Shown one piece after another: positions 32,011-45,482 of a stretch of 64,000 bases of DNA. Every line of letters begins with the position of its first letter. Position 1 is the first letter of the stretch. The stretch is taken from assembly GCA_038501785.1 (NCBI GenBank), contig JBAMJR010000001.1:3342001-3406000 (forward strand), in the 5' to 3' direction. Source of the DNA: Myoxocephalus aenaeus. Taxonomy: Eukaryota > Chordata > Actinopteri > Perciformes > Cottidae. The notes under the pieces are model-generated. The model ran no database searches. It was not told the origin of the DNA and worked only from the letters and a program-made list of their open reading frames with translations. A program made the position numbers and the translations under genes.

Positions 32011-33975
32011 CTATAAAGGTTTTATTATAGTTGAAAGTGTCATGCAACGTTCATTATTTTAGGTAAACTGGGAGTCAGAGACCTTCTTTAAGCATTTAGC
32101 AGCTATTTTTTTCTTGGTTGAGTTCAAATGCTTCTCTGAAATTGACCGTGAAAGCTATCTATCCACTACAAATGTATTAAAGTCAACAAGAAGTGATACA
32201 CACAGTGTCAAGCGGTATACGTTCATGTTATATGTGTTTTTCTGTGGGTTTTATCTGGTTTTCCATCCATATATCTCATACATCACAGTCTGTATACGTG
32301 CCCATTTCCATGTTGTTTGTGGTTTGTCAGCTGTTCTTTGTCACTACACATTTCTGTTTATCTGCCTGTATCGCCCTCTGATCATGTTTGTTTGTGCAGG
32401 GAGGAGAGCACAGAACAGAAAGACACTTTGGCTTCACATTCAGCTTCATCGTTGATGCCCCTGGAGCCATAGTAAATCACTAGCCTCCCTACGACGGACA
32501 CGTTGTTCCTGATGGTTTTTGTTATGCGCAAACAGAGTTCTCAGAATAAAAGAGCAGTGTGTTTGTGAAGGAAATCTATTATCAGCTGATGGTGACATCA
32601 TTGAGCTTGGAATTGACATCCTTTTCCTTTTGACTTGGGTGAATCAAGTCAAACAGGCCTCCATAATTCATAATTCAGCCTCTGGGAGGACAGCCAGCCC
32701 TGGCCTCAGCCTCTCCATTCATCTGCAGTGTAACACCACTGCACTGAAGCACCATTCACTCTGGGCAAGCCTTAAATTCACCCAGTGGACACGCCCCAAG
32801 GAACCACTAAAATGTGTTTACATTCTACCTGCTAACGCTGCAGGAGTTACAATAAGTCCCGCTGGATCTGCAAATAACATATTCATGCTGGTGCAGTCAT
32901 CAATATTGACAAAATAATAAGCCTTTTTACGTTGTCTAAGATTGTTTTGCAGTTTTATATGATGCAAACACACAGCCAGAACATCATAATCACTCCTTGG
33001 CAGAGGTGGACCTATTCCCTTTTTTACACCTTACTGAGGTTGTAAGTACCCTTCAAGTGCCCCGTTATTGTCTTGAGGTAATGCCATTGAGCAGTGACCA
33101 TTTAAAAAAAAAGAAAAATCCTGTCGGTGCACTCAAGAACAAGGATTTTAGATTTAGCTGCCAAACAGTAACCTTTTTACTGAGAGAAACAAATTCACAT
33201 TATCCTTTTCACAGCCTCCATGTTAATATTTTTGGAGTTTGATATCCCAAAAAAATGTGTTTCCTCATTATGCCAGTGTTTTCGGTGGCTCACTCTGAAA
33301 TGTCAGATGTCAATTTGAGGACAATTTGACAAACTAATCATGAAAATATGATGGAGGAATGGCGAACTCTTCCACTAACAATGAAAAGTACTGTATAATG
33401 AAATAATTACAAAATATAAATACATTAAATGGTTATTTGTGAAATATGGTGAACATGAATAGTACCAAATATAGGGTTGATACCATGAAAAATGTATGGT
33501 TTATGCTTAAAAAAAATGCTTATAACAGAGTTCAATCCCTCCGTGACCACGAATCTTATCTGCTCCTGCAGATGGCCTATAAACCTGTGTACATTTCCTC
33601 CATTACACATTAGCTATTTCTGTTTCTGTTTCTCTTTCTACACTTTTATTCCCATTTATTCTCATCTATTCCATTTCCCCTTCTCCATCTCTCCTCATTC
33701 TACACATTCTCCCTTTCCATCAGCTCTTTAACGAGTCTCTCCTTCACCTCTCAGAGAATCAAACCACTGCTCCTCAGCCAACCAGAGAGCGCAGGAATCC
33801 ATTAAGCACCATAGTGGAAATATGTCACCTGGGAGCCGATGTTACGAGCGATTTAGTATGGAGGGAAGGGTGGAGAAGAGGAGCAATGGATGAAGGGAGG
33901 TGTGCTGCAGTACCAAGGTGAGACAAGGTGGGGATAGACATGGGTGTCACGTACGGCGAAGGCCTTCCCTCTACT

Positions 33976-34081
<106 letters not shown>

Positions 34082-35276
34082 TGGCATTAGTCTCAGAGGT
34101 GATTCTGGACCAGTAATGAGATTGGAGGACTACCCTGTTAAAGTTATATTACCCTTAACAACATCGTAAATTCACCTGCTTACACTGCAGTGGACAGATA
34201 TACATGACATGTTGAATTTTTTCCAATTTCCTTACACTATATTTGTATTGTTTTGCACTGGCTGGTTCATATCATGTAGAACCACTGAATCAAAGTGTTG
34301 AGTTGTCATTCTGTTGACAAGAACAAAGATTTGGAAACACCATGTTGACTTATATACAGTTTTGATTGAAACACTTCTTCTAACACTTCAAAAGTACAAT
34401 ATAAACTCAAATATAGTACATCTAGGCCGAGTACATTAGAGGAGACTGTGTGTTACTGCATTAGTACAGCTATAGATATGAATTAGTTTGCTTTTTTTCA
34501 TTACAATATACATTTGAGGTCATAAATTGTGATAAGTTCAAAATTGGGCATTTTAATTAATATGAAGATTGTGTTCATTTACTTATTATCTGTAATTGAT
34601 TTATAGAAGTTATTTAATCATGGCCTGATTATAATGGGTCTATGAGACGCATACCAACTTCACCCACCCAAAATTGTTTACTGCGAGTGAAAGTAATAAC
34701 ATTTCAGATAATTTCTCCCTTTAAAGGGTCTTGTAATGTAATTCTTTAAAAGAGGCAATTTACAGTACATCTAGTTAAAATAGACACACGTTTTGTATTT
34801 ACTTTTTTAACCGTTTTTTCCCCAAGCAGCTTCATACTGTGAGCAATGAGATCCTACATTTAGAATGTTCTACCAGAGTTAGATTCATTTCTGTTTTTAG
34901 TATTGATATTTCACATGAAGGATTTGTCTGCCGCTATGATGTTGAATTTAAAACATCAGCTAATGTTTAAATTGCCGTAGGTAGGCCAGATACTGTGGCA
35001 CATTTCTCAGCTTTCACTCTCCTCACACACACCAGCTCCCCATGTTTTCATTACTAATGTACTTGGTTATGGCATCTCATGCCTTTTACATGCTGCGCTG
35101 CAGATAAAACCAGCAGGGGAGCACCAAGAAAAGCAGAGATTATTCTGTCAAATGATATATCATAACCATTTACAGAATCAATTATATCCTCTCGTTCTGA
35201 AATGTGTAAAGTGGGACGCTGAATATTTGCAATCCATAGCTTCACATTAATGTTCAGCAGACCCAAATTAAGATAG

Positions 35277-35278
<2 letters not shown>

Positions 35279-35332
<54 letters not shown>

Positions 35333-35340
35333 TAATAATA
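35279..35340. repeat. (AAT)n microsatellite
   Basis: About 20 AAT units with one interruption near the right end. Confidence 0.95.
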
Positions 35341-38223
35341 GTAATTGTATGACGTATATGTACGTACATATTATACTTGTACTATGTAATTTCTCTATGA
35401 TAAGGCTATTTTTTTCCTATTTAGCAACTGAACAATACATTAATCAGTTTTACAAGCCTTGCATGTTATATGTATTGGTCCAATTTGAACATTATACCAG
35501 ATTAAAGTCATTGTGAAGTGTAGTTGCATGTGAGTTTATGCAAAGTGCTACGTGTCTGAATTAACAGCTTCTTCTGTCAAAGAGACCTGCGGAGGAGGAG
35601 GTGACTGTTTGACCTTATAGCTGAAGGAGCGTTAGCCTGGCTCTTCTCCTCTTCTCTGCCTCACTGTACGAAAAAAAAAGAGCCTGCCTTTGTTCAGTAG
35701 TGTACAGATGACAGTGATGAGATGGCCCTTTGCTCTACAAAGGCAGCTATATCTCTGTCAGCTCTGTCAACACCCCACAGAGTATGAAGTACTTGCAGTG
35801 CCGCTGAAGCAACTCAGTGAACACACTAGGGAGGAAATCTCGTTGTATGCAGCCAATGTCAAGGGTTGAGTACGTGGCATCTAGAGCTTTCTCCAAAAAT
35901 TAATGAAAAATAATAATTGAGTTTACTATTAGTGGGACAATTGGAGCAAAATGCTTATTCCGACAAACAGATTCAGTTTAAACATTTGTTTGATAAAGAC
36001 TAAATGATTCCAAGTGTCAGATGAGCAGTCCAGAGCAGCAGAGGATGAGGACTGAACAGACACACAAGAGAAAGAAGGATGAACACCATGATGGATGTGA
36101 TGGCGGAGCGGGCACAGCGATATCTAAGCTTCGCCATTTCCTGTGTAGTGACATTCCAACGTCATGCAAATGAATTGAGACCTTTAATCCTCCACATCAT
36201 CTACATGGTTCGATGGCTCATTTATAACACTGCTGTCTGAATGTCAAAGGTACGTGGGTGGATTACGTGACCGAGGGGATTCCCGTTGACAATTACCATC
36301 CAGACACCTTTGTCCAGCAGGGATGAGAACAGACATGGAGCGATGGCGGATGAGTCACCAGAGGAACCACCCTCTGATGAAGCTCATGTCCACTGGTGAT
36401 AAATAATGAGGGCTGCCCTAAGTCTCTGGGGGGATGAAGAGGAAGTGAAGGTAAGCACGCTGAGTGATGCAGGTTCACTTTTTAAAACACAGACGGACAC
36501 AGACACCCCCTTTGTCTGGAATAGTTATACTCTCTATCTCTCTGTGTCTAACATTTTACTTCATTAGTCGGTTTCATTTCCCTCCGGCTCTCTCTACCTC
36601 TGCTATTAAGTTCGTGTTTCCCATCTGCCCACTTACTGTCCTCTATTTTGACGTATCTCTTCTCTCCTTTCTGTGTTTCCCCTTGAGCAAATTTAGGGTC
36701 AGCCATCTTTTGCCAAGACTCTGCCAAATGCTCTTTCTAGGTCATTGTCAACATTAGTATTCACAGGAGTTCTTTGCCTGAGTGGTTCTCCTTCCAGTTC
36801 TGGAGAGTGTCTGGTTTCAGCACCATGGAGAGCTCTGCAGACTTTTACTTCCACAGGATTTATACAACCTTGTTTTTGTAACTTTGGTGATCATTCATTG
36901 GAGTTCTGAGAACATTTCAGTCACTTACCTAATGGTGTCACAGCATTGCTAAACAGGCTTCTAAGTCTGAAGATGCCACATGAAGATACCAGCACCACAC
37001 CTGCACTCCTTTTGGAGATTACATGTAATCCTCAAACTGTAATTCTAACTCAGAGTTTGCAATTGTCTTCTCTACTTGTGTCTTTTCCATTTTAGAGAAC
37101 AGATTAGATGAGGCATAGGGCTGTGCAGGTGAAATGGGGATTTACGCATGAAGAAAATAGAAACAAAATTATGTAAACTGCAGATTGTCTAAACTATAAA
37201 AGAAGAACATCAATCACTGCTTTCATACAGTAAGTAGTTTTCAAAGAAGCAACAACGACAATGATGGCGCTCAAAAGAGACCGAATGATTTGATACTCCA
37301 ATTTAAAAATCTGTGACAATGACAACAGCCAAACAAACTCTGTCAACAAGATAAAGTCCATTTTTACATGTTTCTAATTGCAAGCCTTTTGTTAGTTTAG
37401 TGACTTTTATGCCCAAAACCAAGCAATTCCTATAAAAATTAACTCCATACCTCCTCTCACTGATAGTGACTATTAAATAATGTAAAAATTACAATGTAAT
37501 TTTAAATTGAACAATTTGTCAAAAGCAACATTAACATAATTCCCAGTAACTTATTTAGACAGACCAAACAGCTCATTTAAGCTGCTGCTGGCAGCTTGTC
37601 TCCTCCATTTAGCGGACAAGTGCGGGGCGCTGACATTTAGTACAAATTGTGGTGCATGCTACAGTCACAGCCCTCGATAGGGATCTGCTTGTATGGCAGC
37701 TTATTCCATGCACAGTCGGCCTGCCTTTGGAAGTGCTCATGGTTCGTTTATCAGCTACAGTGAAAGCGAGTGCCATTTTAATTGTATTCACACAGGCTTC
37801 TTAGGGTGAGATTGATGTGGTGACTAGTCCATGTATGCAAAAGGGAATGAATGTCTCTTGGACGACCTTGTTCTTTGGTTTATTTGCCACAAGCTCAGTT
37901 GGCTCAGAAGAAAAAGTGGAGGAGCAGCAAAAACAGAATTACTGCAACAAAAAGGATTTGTGGTTTGGCTTTTTTAATCCTTATTTTGTGGAGGAGCAAT
38001 ATATCAGAGTTAGATCAAGAATAGCCATCCCTGCATTTTAGTAGGTATTTACAACGACAAGTCCTGACATAAACTTTGTTTGGCTTTGGCAAACTGGGTG
38101 AAATACAACCACACTAACAGATTTAAATAAAGTGTTCTCCCTTCAGATCTAATTGGTTTTTAGAAGCTGCAGTAATGGGACATAACATGTTTTGTTTTAG
38201 TGACATGTTCTGGTAGTTAATCT

Positions 38224-38332
<109 letters not shown>

Positions 38333-38939
38333 CCACCTTCTCTCTCATACCAGCCCACGGATTGCACTATCCATCATCTGCCCATGAAAATCTCTCCTCA
38401 CCAGCACACATTTCTGTGCCTCGCTTTCTGTCACTTTACTGCTGCCATCCATCTCCTCTCGCCCCTCTCTGCCCTGTCAGGTGAGCTGGGTCATCACTTA
38501 CACTCAGATATGCCGTAGCTTTTTGATGCCCCCTTTTTTTAACAGAAACGATGATTCTTGGCAAATTACCAAACACATGGATGTAGATGTCAACCTTTTC
38601 TTCTGTCCATTTTAATATTCGTGAAACTTTATTTGATCTCATCTTGCCATCTTTTTAACCCTCAAGCTGCATTCCCCTTTGCTTTCTTCTCATCACTGTC
38701 TTTCTTCTCCCTCATATTCAGACAGCCTGCCTCAAGAGAATATGGTTTACTGCAAAAGTCCTTGATGGTTTTAAGGACTGAGATATAAACTTGTTTAACA
38801 AATGTGCTGTACAGATTGCTGCACACATCATTAATCTATTTGCGTAAAGAGCCAGGAAAGCGTCAGATTTTTGTGTCCTTTCCTCTCTTCGGTATCATAC
38901 TTAGTTATTATTCAAAGAAGACTACGAGTCTGCAGCCAT

Positions 38940-39570
38940 GCTAGCAGCTCTGTGAGGCTGTACTGAGGAACAGTGGTGCTGTGAGCTTAATGCTATAGTC
39001 AGCAAACTAACATACTCACAATGACAATGCTAAAATGCTGTTCTTTAGCAGCTGTAATGTTTATGATCCTATATTAGCCTATTAGCATGCTAGCATGTGC
39101 TAATTTGCACTAAACACAAAGTAAAGCTGAGGCTGTTGGATACACTAAGCACGGCGCTATTGAAATTAAGACCCAATGATGGTGCTGGGTGAAAATGTCA
39201 GCGATGACCGAAGTACAAAGGATACATCATCTCAGGACCATGAATATCTATAAAAGAATGTTGTGCCAATCCACAAGAATGTTGACTAGCTGGCAATGTT
39301 GGTTGCAAAGTCAAAGAATTGTCAAAGTCATTAGGATTCATCATCTGAGGATCTTAAATATCTGTACCAAATCTGACAGTTGTTGAGATATCTCACTCAA
39401 ACCCAAAACTGTTTACCTCATATTAGCACTGGAGGATACATCAGAGGATTACCAAAGTCGTTGGGGATCATCTTCAGGAGACCATGAATGTATGTACAAA
39501 CTTTTATGGCAATCGTTCGAATACATCCTGAAATATTAGGTTAACACCCCACTAATCCAAACAGATAGAC
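38940..39570. repeat. teleost interspersed repeat, longest copy
   Basis: It begins with GCTCTGTGAGGCTGTACTGA and CAGTGGTGCTGTGAGC, continues through GACAATGCTAAAATGCTG and GCATGCTAGCATGTGCTAAT, and ends with phrases such as GGATTCATCATCTGAGGATC. This order is that of a repeat I know from many percomorph genomes. Partial copies are at 31620, 40510, 46575, 55795 and 61000. Confidence 0.7.
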
Positions 39571-40552
39571 TGACCTACCTTGTTGGATAGGGGAAAATGC
39601 TCTAAGTTTGGTGTTTGTAATGCGTGTATTACGATGTGCGTTACAGCAGGAGGATGTAAGAGCCAGAAAAACAACATACGTGCTGAAAGCTTAGCAATCT
39701 TTCTACCACTAGGAAATCACTTCCCAGCACAAGAGACAGCGACTGTATCATTAAAACCTAAAAAATGTTTTACGTGACATTTCTCAACAGTTAATAGTTA
39801 AAAGTCTTCATATTGTCTATTGTAACAGACAACGTTAATTAAATAAGGTCATGAAGCACTTAACAATGAAGCTGTGTGCAACTGTCTTCTCTAATAGTCA
39901 TGAGACTTGATTAAGCGGTCAAATGTAGCAAATTAAATCATAATGTACTATCAAAGTCCATCACCAATGTGAAGCATCATTCTTTAATGTGGGTTCAACC
40001 ATTTAAATCATCATCCTTAAATTAAACAGTGCATTTGAAGATAGAAGAGTTCAGTGCTATTAACATCCCCTTGAGTCGTTATCAAAGTTTAATATTGTCT
40101 CTCTTAAAGCCTTTCTGAGCTTTAAGAGTCTTAATACACTCTTAAGCTTTACTACCCCCCAATACACACACATTATCCTAAAATGTCCTCAAAGTCTCTA
40201 AAAGTAGGCCACGCTTCATGGTTTTGTTTCATGTTTGCCTTTACACGTACAGATAAAATATCTGGCCCAAGAGGCACACTCACATTTTCACTCATTCTTT
40301 AGCACCGTCACCCAAGTTCTTCCTTTGATGGTAATTTTTAATCAGCTGGTTTGCACGCATTTTCCCACTGTCAGATGGACCGATTAAGTCTCAGATAAAA
40401 GGGCTGATTGTACGCGAGAGCAATGTGTTCGAGACTGTACAGGTTTGAGAATGCTGAAATAGAGTAGAGCTGGATTGGATCACTGTGATCCAACAAAACA
40501 ACAAGACAATTTCTGGCAGCTCTGTGAGACTGCACTTTGACACAGAGCAAGG

Positions 40553-40612
40553 TGTAGCATTTGTGCTAAATGTGTAGCATTTGTGCTAAATGTGTAGCAT
40601 TTGTGCTAAATG
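40553..40612. repeat. three tandem copies of a 20-mer
   Basis: GTAGCATTTGTGCTAAATGT is repeated three times (the last base of the third copy begins the variant ending). It sits inside a fragment of the interspersed repeat family. Confidence 0.93.
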
Positions 40613-41779
40613 CTACAATAAGCATGCCAGAATGCTCACTTTACCCAGGCATCCAACCTGCATTTTAATGAATGTATGTGTGTTTCCATCCCCTCATTGG
40701 TTCATCAGGATAAGCAGAGGGTAGCGCTGACTCGCGAGTCAGGGACAATTATGTAATTTCAGAAGAAGATGCAACAAGATTACTTCATTAGAGGAGTGCC
40801 AATCAAACCCAAACGGTGGGGAACTTTTTTTTTTGTACAAATGTAAATATGGTATTTATGTTGGTTTCATGTATTAATTTGATGAAGATTACAAAAATTA
40901 TCAAAGTGGCAAATATTTTGTCTTTCGTTACAATGATCACAAGGTAAACAATAAAAATTAGCTGTTCATGTAAGTAATCCATCAGGAATGTGCACTTGAA
41001 TATATGTGATTGACAAATGCAGCCCCTAAATACACAGGTATATAGAAAAAAAGTGTGTGTCTTCATCAGTGGGACAATTGCTTATTAGTAATATTAAATT
41101 ACACTTAACATATAAAGTGACAACTTGCTTTTGTTGTTCATTAATACAGATTTACTTTCTAAGAGAAAAAAAGAGTGTTGCTGTTGCCGTTATAGACTCA
41201 AATATCGATCTGCTTTGCAATCCATCAAATGGAAAGTGCTTGTCATGGTCAGAGGAGCCACTAATATCTTGGGCAGATGTGGATTTATTGCTGCATATGT
41301 CTTTCTTGTCCTCCCATTCTCACTGCCTTTCATCTTGTCGTTCCTTTCCTCATCCCTTTTCAGCATACGGCACAGTGCTATCCCACTGTGTGATGGCAGA
41401 CACATCACGGCACTCCTTTTATGAAAAACATGAATCGCTTCTTTCATTCATCCTTGTGTGTCTCTCTTTCTCTCTCTCTCTCTCTCGCTGTCATTACTTT
41501 GCATTCTGCCGCCCCCTATGCTCTCCTCCCTGTTTGGGATTTCTGCTGTCCATTCATGCATCCATTCATTCATCCCTCCACTTTCAATCATCCTTCTCTT
41601 CTTTTTTTCTGGCTTGCGTGAGGAGCTCCATCATCCCGTCCTCTCTCCATTCATTCATCCCTCCTTCTCTTGTGCTCATCTACAGTACTCACACACATTC
41701 CCTCAGTCTCCTCAGAACTGCCTCAAATTATTTACTGCTTAATGGCCAACAGCAGCTTTGCTTTATTTATGGGTTTTCG

Positions 41780-41786
<7 letters not shown>

Positions 41787-41873
<87 letters not shown>
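41787..41873. repeat. (GT)n microsatellite
   Basis: About 43 GT units. Confidence 0.98.
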
Positions 41874-41874
<1 letters not shown>

Positions 41875-42087
41875 CTTCTGTGCGTACGTGCGTGTGCAGG
41901 TGAAAGCACTTCTTAAAAGATAGAAAGCTCAAGGACGTCGTGCACATTCAGGGCTGCTTGTGAAATGACCTGTGGGTTGAAAGATTGACTGATCGGTTGT
42001 TTGAAGGCTAATCGACCGTTACTCTCTGCAACCCGTGATTCTATCTGTTTATATAAAGTGTGCATGCGGCCATATGTGCGATGGCAT

Positions 42088-42092
<5 letters not shown>

Positions 42093-42148
<56 letters not shown>
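42093..42148. repeat. (GT)n microsatellite
   Basis: About 28 GT units. Confidence 0.97.
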
Positions 42149-42149
<1 letters not shown>

Positions 42150-43396
42150 AAACACCTCAGGGATCACCCCTTAACATCTTCTTTCACTGACTAGTTATCT
42201 CTGAGCAGTGTGAGTTTCTATACTGTTGGGGCTTTTGCCAACATAGATTTCTAAAAATAAAAGAAAGAAATAAAGCTGTATAGTGTGTCATTACATAATT
42301 AAAACCTCTGCATACAGTATTGGTTTAATACACTCTGTATGGTTTTCTGGCTTGTAGTGTTATTGCTGATGATGCAAGTCTTTAGGTCTTATTACACAAA
42401 ATAAGAATGAAGACAATCTCAACTGATAGTTCAGCAATCGATAAAAAAACTGTATAGATTTTGACACTTTGTTACTAAAGACTAACTCTTAAAGCACTTG
42501 TTAAATCCTTAAGTCTCCAGACTTTCCAACTCCCTAAGTAGACTTTAACAAAGACCAGGACGATATAAAACATCTCCCTTGAGGCCTTTTTCCTCCAAAC
42601 CATTCAGCGCTAAACAGAGCATATTTGTTAGTTACATTTCAGCCTTATAATTGTATTTATCCCACGTCAGATGTGCCACCAGCCAACACAACCATTGTTG
42701 TAGTTTTTTTTAGCCTTGTTGACAAACCTTTTCTGGTTTGTGACCTCTTAAAAGAAAGCAGAGTTTACTGACCGTCTCATTACAGGTTGCATGTATACGT
42801 GAGCAGTCCAACAAAATATTGCTTCTCAGACTCATTTCATTTAAGCCATTTCAGAGGTCTGAGACAAAGGGAGATCAATCATATATTCAATCATGTTTTT
42901 TCTTTCTTTCTATCCTATTAATAATAACAACCACTTATTGTGTGACTGCTTGGTGAGGTCCACAACACCAGATTACAAACCACTAATACTCTTCTGAATA
43001 CAAATTGAGGTATTTGAAATTGTTTTCATAAAATATATTTTTCAGACAAGGCAAATCATGATCACCAGATAAGGACATCAAGTGTATGCAACTTTTGCAG
43101 CCACATTTGCAATATAAAGTAAATACAAAATGGGAGCATTGTGGTTCCCTGACTGAGGAGAGAAACCTAGGAGTCCTCCTATACCTGCAAGGAATTTCTG
43201 CTCTACAGATGCAAGGCGCTGCCCTTTATGATCTCTCCATCTCCTGCACTCTTTTGAATACTGATCACATTTGCTAGAAAAAAAGAAGAAGAAAAAAACA
43301 GTCTAAAGCTATTGTTATCATACTTTTTGTACAGAGTACTGCAGAGCCTCAACCTCACTGCTCCCTCTGTCCTTGGCTGTGGATGAGAACCATTTC

Positions 43397-43399
<3 letters not shown>

Positions 43400-43487
<88 letters not shown>
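43400..43487. repeat. compound (GT)n(GA)n microsatellite
   Basis: About 14 GT units run directly into about 29 GA units. Confidence 0.98.
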
Positions 43488-43490
<3 letters not shown>

Positions 43491-43699
43491 TTTTGCCAAA
43501 ATGACCGTTTACATAAAAGATACGCATAATGATCCAAAACTGGATGAGATGAAAGGCAGAGGCTATATGCTTGGATGGCACCATGTGTCCATTGCACAGT
43601 AGACCTGCACGCCCCCGAGATGATGATGGTGTGGTGATATCATCACCCCAACCCTCTTTCCATTTCATTTTCTGATCAATGAGAGAGGCAAAGAGGACC

Positions 43700-43789
43700 G
43701 TGTATTTTCAGCCACACGCTGACAGCTGTGCAGCCACCCCACGTACGTGCTCATATCCGGAGAGAGAGAGAGAGACAGAGAGAGAGAGA

Positions 43790-43872
<83 letters not shown>

Positions 43873-44050
43873 CTCTTTGTGCATCCTTTTGCTCTGTCTG
43901 CAGACGCGTGCGTGACATGCTGGCTGCTCCCGGATTTTCCGTCAACTTTTTTTGCGGTTTTTACTCTGTTTTCATTGTCGCATTCCCTCCCTCCGTCCGC
44001 AGAGTCTTTGGAATGAACCGTTTCCCCGTCTGCGTCGTTTCCATGTCAGC
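43700..44050 (+). promoter_or_regulatory. nsmf: nsmf promoter / 5' UTR region (approximate)
   Basis: The sequence before the nsmf ATG becomes CpG-containing after about 43900 (gacgcgtgcgtgac, ccctccgtccgcag), as expected for a TATA-less housekeeping or neuronal promoter. I see no TATA box and cannot place the transcription start. Three upstream ATGs (43917, 44013, 44043) open a frame that overlaps the main start. Confidence 0.5.
43760..43869. repeat. (GA)n tract just upstream of nsmf exon 1
   Basis: About 110 bp of GA with two small interruptions, ending about 180 bp before the nsmf start codon. It is therefore in the promoter or 5' UTR. Confidence 0.97.
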
Positions 44051-44084
44051 ATGGGAGCTGCCGTGTCCAAAAGGAAGAATTTAA
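43917..44084 (+). CDS. overlapping upstream ORF of nsmf (candidate)
   Basis: Three ATGs share one frame, read MLAAPGFSVNFFCGFYSVF at its start, and end at TAA 44082-44084, past the main ATG at 44051. If the 5' UTR includes them, ribosomes translating this frame would miss the main start. Their contexts are weaker than that of the main ATG (A at -3, G at +4). Confidence 0.35.
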   Translation: MLAAPGFSVNFFCGFYSVFIVAFPPSVRRVFGMNRFPVCVVSMSAWELPCPKGRI

Positions 44085-44121
44085 GAAACGATGCGATATC
44101 CTCTGTGGCAGCAAAAGTTAG
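44051..44121 (+). CDS. nsmf: nsmf exon 1 (NMDA receptor synaptonuclear signalling factor, Jacob/NELF)
   Basis: It encodes MGAAVSKRKNLRNDAISSVA then AKV, ending in phase 2 at a gtgagt donor. The family starts MGAAASRRR...SSVAAKVR, so this is the true N-terminus. Gly2 followed by Ala-Ala-Val-Ser fits the N-myristoylation signal known for Jacob, which tethers the protein at synaptic membranes until NMDA-receptor signalling releases it to the nucleus. The start has a strong Kozak context (cagcATGG). nsmf is the neighbour of PNPLA7 in human, which supports both calls. Confidence 0.93.
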
Positions 44122-44172
44122 GTGAGTATCACCCGGAGGCTCTCCGCCTTTCCAACCCATTCAATGGCAGCC

Positions 44173-44187
44173 GGGGGGGGGGGGGGG
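44173..44187 (+). repeat. G15 homopolymer in the nsmf intron 1 start
   Basis: Fifteen consecutive G, 52 nt after the exon 1 donor. Able to form G-quadruplex structures. Confidence 0.95.
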
Positions 44188-45380
44188 ACTCGACAGCCTT
44201 CAGGTGCGACGTGCGACCCAAGCGAAGTTGCCATGTGTGACAGTTGAATTACCACTGCGCTTTCCTGGGTACAGCTAGTCCTGGTTTGTAATGCGCAGAG
44301 AGGCTCTTTGAGCTTTTCGCACGTCTGCCGACTGTCCCGTCTAGCCCGGGGTGCATCTGTGCAAATGTGCGCTTAAATTAGCCTTTAGTCCCTCCGAACA
44401 GCACCTGTGGTGAGCAATACAAGTCAATAGAGAAGGTGGTCCTTTAATTCCACGAGACTGTGTTTTATTTGGACTAAATTAGCTAAGCCATTCGCCCATG
44501 CAGCGTCGGAGCTTTTACTGATGTTGTGAATGAAGCATCATTGTGTAATGAAAGTCATGCAGAGGCAAAGCGAGGTCTGCTGTGACTCACATCGGATAAC
44601 ATTCTCTGATTTTGGGCTAAAATATATCATCATGGTGATCAATCATGTTGTTGTAACATATGTATTATCTTTATGGGGATTTAAACAAAAGACAATGTCT
44701 TTCTGTCTGGCCGAGGCTGCCGACTTCACACCCATGGCGTGAAAATGATCCAGCCGTAAATTAATCAATCACCGCAATCGATTCGGTCGTTTGCAGTGAT
44801 CACAGATCACGATCAGTTATGGAACCGGTCACAGAGGGCAGCGCCGGTAAGCGGCGTGTTAATTTATTCAGCCTGGAAGAAGACAAAAAAAAAAGAAGCA
44901 GTGGGACTCAGACTGTTTGGCACGAGTCCAAGTCGTTAAAAGCTGTTAACGACTCATTCGTTCTCTATGGATTTTTTTTTATGGCCAAGTCCGCATCCAG
45001 CTGTTCTAGCACAATGCAGCCAAAGTAATAGCTTCCCTATCTCCATCCTGCTTGACTGGGGTTGAGCTGAAGCTGCAGTTTGCAGAAAAGCACGTGCAAC
45101 TGTGCTCATGTGTCCACACTATGGAGTGCGGACGGTGGGCTGCGATCCCGACTGAGATCAGAATAGAAAATGTGCTCGTGTGCTTCAGCAGTGGCCTCAC
45201 AGCGGGCCCTGCTTTGCGATTTAAAATCAATCAATGATTGACCTTGACTTGAGCAACGTCGTCCATCGTCCACAGATGAGGGCTGACGTGCTATTACGTC
45301 ATTATCTCAAATGTGTATGTGTCTTCCTTACAATGCACAGCCCGTACAAGATCCTCCTTTGCATGCATCGCAGTGTGCGG

Positions 45381-45482
<102 letters not shown>

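Noticed and set aside
32519..32917. A 132-codon open frame in the intergenic region
   Set aside because: No domain, no splice sites and no promoter. Length is compatible with chance.
41057..41923. A 288-codon open frame on the + strand
   Set aside because: It runs into a (GT)n tract (Cys-Val repeats), has no domain or splice logic, and is pyrimidine-rich low-complexity sequence.
43679..43915. Arg-Glu repeat open frames
   Set aside because: They are translations of the (GA)n tract.
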